In this document: one piece after another, positions 60,724-64,000 of the stretch
How the letters are laid out: every line of letters starts with the position of its first letter
Numbering within the stretch: the first letter of the stretch is position 1
Origin: Gorsachius magnificus
Lineage: Eukaryota > Chordata > Aves > Pelecaniformes > Ardeidae
Direction of reading: 5' to 3'
DNA: 64,000 nt
Assembly: GCA_034008185.1 (NCBI GenBank)
Contig: CM067086.1
Span: 15,599,507 to 15,663,506, forward strand
Notes under the pieces: model-generated
The model's database searches: none
What the model was told of the DNA's origin: nothing
Seen by the model: the letters and a program-made list of their open reading frames with translations, nothing else
Made by a program: the position numbers and the translations under genes

Positions 60724-62011
60724 CTTTAAATCTCCACTCATCACTTTCTTCAGAGGAGATAGTGAAATACTGGATATTAAAAGGGAATGATCGTGATTTT
60801 GTGGGCAAAGCTAAGAATCAAACTCTAACACTAGATCGAGTTAATATTCATAACATTTAGACTTATTTAACTATACTGCCTGGACCTGTATAAGCACCCC
60901 CTCCCCAGATTAGCTCCTCTTCCTACCCTATATATCTTGTGCTGGGAGCTTCTGCTATGCTACCTGTTGCAACTATTATTAAAGGACACTGAAAAGTTGA
61001 GATAATTGGCACAGATTTTTTTGTTAGAACTGCTCTCATCTCTCATGACACAAGAATTACCCTCTGTCACTTTGTAGTTATTCTTTTAACCAAAGTTCGT
61101 ATTGAAATATTTCTAAACAAAAGAACAGCTTGTAGTAAGCAGCTTTTTTTTTTTTTTGCCACATATTTTGATCATAGGACTGTGGAAAAAATTTAACTTA
61201 AAAAACCTCAGAAAAATTAATAAAGCTGTGGGCATTTATGAAGTAAAATCCTTTTTCATCTGAAAGCTCTCTCTACCTGCCCACCTTACAGGAGTGGGGA
61301 TCGCACGTGTGCCTTGGGCTTCGGGGATCTGAGTTTTCCACCAGAAAGAGAATGAGAGGTGCTGCTTCTGAATTGTGCCTCAGTTGACTAAATTAATTTT
61401 GTGTCAGAGATACTGCAAATGACACAGATAAAGATTTTCCAAAAAGATTTCATTATATTTCCCTTTCTCCTTGCTGGTTGAATATTGGGAAATGACCTAA
61501 TTCAGAGCAGGAATAACAACTGCTACTCTTTCAAGTGGGCTTCAGTGGACAAAAGATGCCTCGCTCTTACTCCTTGAAGGTCAAGGAAACAAGCAGGGTT
61601 TCATATCGCTGTAGCCTTTCCCCCACAGCAGCTTCAGAGAGCACGCTTAATCTGCAAAGGGAGGGTGCCAGGCTTTCCCTCGCCTTTTCAAAACAAACGA
61701 ACAAAACTTCTAGCTTGCTCGTACCAAGCAGCCACTGTTTTGTGCGGCAGAAGATGGCTTTTGACTGACTGACACGGCAGGTGCCGTGGGAGCCGAGACA
61801 ATTCTGCATTTCAACTGATTGTTGTCGCTACCAAAGCCTATTATCTAGGGCAATAAAGTTTAAGATTAAGGGGATTCTGCATGTTTGTGTTATTTTCCAC
61901 AAAGCTTATCTTCTAATAGACCAGCTGCTTTATTACACTTTGCCCACCCTGTCTCATTGTATAGAGAAGCCACATGTATGGACGGGAACGCACTGAGGCA
62001 GACCTTGACTA

Positions 62012-62104
62012 CCAGCTGGGAATATTGTATCACCCTCAGCCTCCATCTGGGAGTATTAAGTTACCAGCAGTTGCCAGCTGGGAACGTCGTATCTTCCACC
62101 TTGC
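62012..62104. repeat. 31-bp imperfect tandem repeat, three units
   Basis: Units begin at 62012, 62043 and 62074, exactly 31 bp apart. They start CCAGCTGGGAATATTGTATC, CCATCTGGGAGTATTAAGTT and CCAGCTGGGAACGTCGTATC. Similarity is strongest in the first half of each unit. A possible fourth, more diverged unit starts CCAGC at 62105. The short open frames crossing it are not convincing genes. Confidence 0.65.
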
Positions 62105-62689
62105 CCAGCAAAGCACATCGCATTATTGTCGGGCTTCTGCCAAGACCATAACCCAGTTGTGTTCTCGCTCTTCTTCTTCATGACTCGGGTGTTCCACATG
62201 CAACTGCCCTGGCCCTGCTGGCCCACGGTGGCCATGCCTACGTCATATTAGAGATGCAAGTATTCAGATGAAAAAGTCTCCTCATTCTGTTCTCTGGCAC
62301 ATGCCCTTGGAAAAAAAATGTTAAACATCTGTAGCAGAAAGTACTCAAATGAAACTGCCAACCATTCATCACTCAGAGAATTTATGGATGTCTTTCCCTC
62401 GAGTCTTAAACCTTGCATTTGTTGAAGGCCACAACATGGAGATGTTATTGCCACGTATCTTATACGAAACAGGGAATCAACTAACCTCAGGTTGGGCAGC
62501 AGGGGGCATGGAAATGTATTCTGTGTTGTGTCCCCCCCCTTTTTTTTTTTCTTCTCTAGATACATCCAAGATGCATCTTAGGAAATAGGATCTGCTAGTG
62601 TAACATCCTGCCTTCCTCACAGCGTACGTGGGCACATTAAATTAACATTAGCGTTTCACTTTAGATCCAAAGATCTTGGAGTGTTTGGA
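62105..62689. other. Intergenic sequence, no gene recognised
   Basis: Nothing identifiable was found here besides a C8T11 low-complexity run at 62532-62550. Confidence 0.5.
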
Positions 62690-63025
62690 GTGACAGAAGC
62701 AGACTGGAGGAGTGAACCAACAAGAACCTTACAGCAAGGATAAATGCAGAGCCCTGCACTTTGGAGGGACTAACCCTGTGGTACAGTACTGGAGAGCAGC
62801 CACGCTGAAAAAAAACGGTGGGTCATGGGAGGCGGTGAGCTGAACGTGAGCCAGCCGCGTGCCATGGCAGCAGAGATGGCCAGCAGCATTGGGGCTGTAT
62901 TAGAAAGGGCACAGCCAGTAGATGAAGTGATTAGACCCCTGTCCTCAGCACTTGTTAGACCACATCTCTAATATTGCATCCAGTTCTGGGGCCTCCGACA
63001 TGAGGAACATGAAGAAACTATGAAC
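62690..63025 (+). mobile_element. CR1 LINE internal fragment
   Basis: The + strand follows the CR1 reverse-transcriptase C-terminal region in order. The blocks are CCAACAAGAACCTTAC, AAGGATAAATGCAGAGCCCT, ACTGGAGAGCAGCC, TGAGCCAGCCGCGTGCCATG, GCAGCATTGGGGCTGTATTA, GAAAGGGCACAGCCAGTAGA, and CACATCTCTAATATTGCATC followed by CAGTTCTGGGGCC. It is truncated at both ends, has no CR1 3' tail, and is riddled with indels and stops. It is in the opposite orientation to the other two CR1 copies in the window. Confidence 0.85.
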
Positions 63026-64000
63026 TGCAAAAGAGATTTTTATCTGACTTGTGCATTACCATCCAATTCTGCAATAGGAGCGTCCTTAACAACCCCCTGA
63101 TAATGCGGTGGGGGGGAGTGCAATAGCATGTCAGCCCCAAAGTCCCTGTCCTTCATTCAAGGCACTCCATATTGGACCTTATCATACCTTATAGCTCCAA
63201 AATGAACTAGGGCTGACAGTTTTTGTCTTTGGGGATGGCATTACCTTTAATTAGCAGATAAGACTACCCCTAACTTAGAAACTGAGTCATCTTTGGGATT
63301 GACATAGCAAAGCCAGAATAAACTGTCTTGAGGTTTGAGAACAGCTTCAAATATCACTTATTTCAATCCCTGATTCAGACACACTGTCTTCATGTTGGCT
63401 CAAGAAAACAAGCATGTCAGAGATCCATACACTTTAGGGAACAGGTGGGAAGCAGAGAAGAAGAGTAATGGTGAGATGATTCTCGTATTTCTTTGAGGCA
63501 TATTAATATTTCTTTGGCAATGAAACATAGATCACAGGTGTCCTAAACTCTGGAATAAGGTAGGTCTTTGTTGCAAGGTGCATAATAACTATATGAGCTG
63601 GGAGGCCTGCAGGTGTCTTTAACAGGTACAAAGCAGGTATTGGGAAAATGGGAAGAAAGAATGGCAATTGGGAGCCAAACCTGCATGGGCAGGAGGACTT
63701 GGGCTCTTCTCCCATTCTGGGACATCTGCAACAGTAATACACACTAACAAACGTCGGCAATGATGTGCATCACTCTGCAAAATCAGAGCCATAGATAAAA
63801 AAAGGGGTAAGTATTAACCAAGTATCAACAGAAAAAGCCAAAAGAATAGCAAACAGGAGACTTCAGTAATTCACTTTTGGGAAAGATCTAGCCAGTCTGA
63901 CTAGAAATTGAGATCAGGGCACAGAGCGTACATGCACTATAGTGACAATACCGCAGTTCAGACTCCTGTAAGCTGCTTTATCATAAGGCAACAGCACTTA
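63026..64000. other. Intergenic sequence to window end, no gene recognised
   Basis: No exon, RNA gene or transposon could be identified. The short minus-strand open frames near 63503-63760 have no recognisable domain. Confidence 0.5.

Larger units (their letters stand above)
52661..62011. other. Downstream intergenic sequence, no gene recognised
   Basis: No coding exon that I recognise on either strand. The longest open frame is a 157-codon + strand frame at 54610-55083 without a recognisable domain. The stretch contains an inverted repeat at 53798-53869, TG microsatellites near 59361 and 59421, T runs near 60707 and 61144, and a CpG-rich patch at about 60480-60650. Confidence 0.5.

Noticed and set aside
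60870..60990. TATA-like sequence with a downstream ATTAAAGGACAC, considered as a solo LTR
   Set aside because: No matching TG...CA ends, target duplication or second LTR could be identified.
1..64000. CRISPR arrays, prokaryotic operons, tRNA or rRNA genes
   Set aside because: The sequence is vertebrate nuclear DNA. No repeat-spacer array or recognisable tRNA/rRNA sequence was seen.

Overview
The window looks like nuclear DNA from a bird, or less likely another sauropsid. It is AT-leaning, intron-rich vertebrate sequence. Its recognisable repeats are CR1-type LINE fragments, a few very old MIR-like SINE remnants and microsatellites, and I saw nothing resembling primate Alu or L1.

One protein-coding gene can be firmly supported: the 3' end of MPPED2 (metallophosphoesterase domain containing 2, also called 239FB) on the + strand. 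Three coding exons lie at 40514-40629, 43261-43374 and 46473-46591. They join in frame with consensus splice sites and encode about the last 115 residues of a protein expected to be 294 residues long. They carry the metal-ligand His of the THGPP motif, the unusual GGIHE motif (Gly at about residue 252 where most relatives have His) and the native stop codon. A 3' UTR of about 1.3 kb follows. It holds a remarkable run of guanine tracts and at least two plausible polyadenylation signals.

Layout: 1-40513 reads as one very large MPPED2 intron. I searched for the upstream exons, which would encode the GNHE region and the segment ending in GAPW, and did not find them, so they should lie left of the window. 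This intron holds an ancient CR1 (about 10915-12010), a younger CR1 (about 31203-32042), MIR remnants, microsatellites and two isolated CpG-rich patches (about 26435-26555 and 35590-35775). 40514-48030 holds the three MPPED2 exons, two introns of 2.6 and 3.1 kb and the 3' UTR. 48031-64000 is about 16 kb downstream with no gene I can recognise. It holds a MIR remnant, a CR1 fragment (about 62690-63025), a 31-bp tandem repeat, a 14-bp-arm inverted repeat and CpG-rich patches. In mammals the next gene on this side is ARL14EP in convergent orientation; no ARL14EP coding exon is visible here.

The other open reading frames are short, lack recognisable domains and look like chance frames or repeat-derived frames. 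I found no previously undescribed multi-gene system. The observations most worth a second look are the Gly-for-His change in a symmetric, skippable exon, the G-quadruplex-prone 3' UTR, the orphan CpG patch about 5 kb upstream of the first visible exon, and a dispersed palindromic repeat built around an ATTGACTTCAAT-like core.
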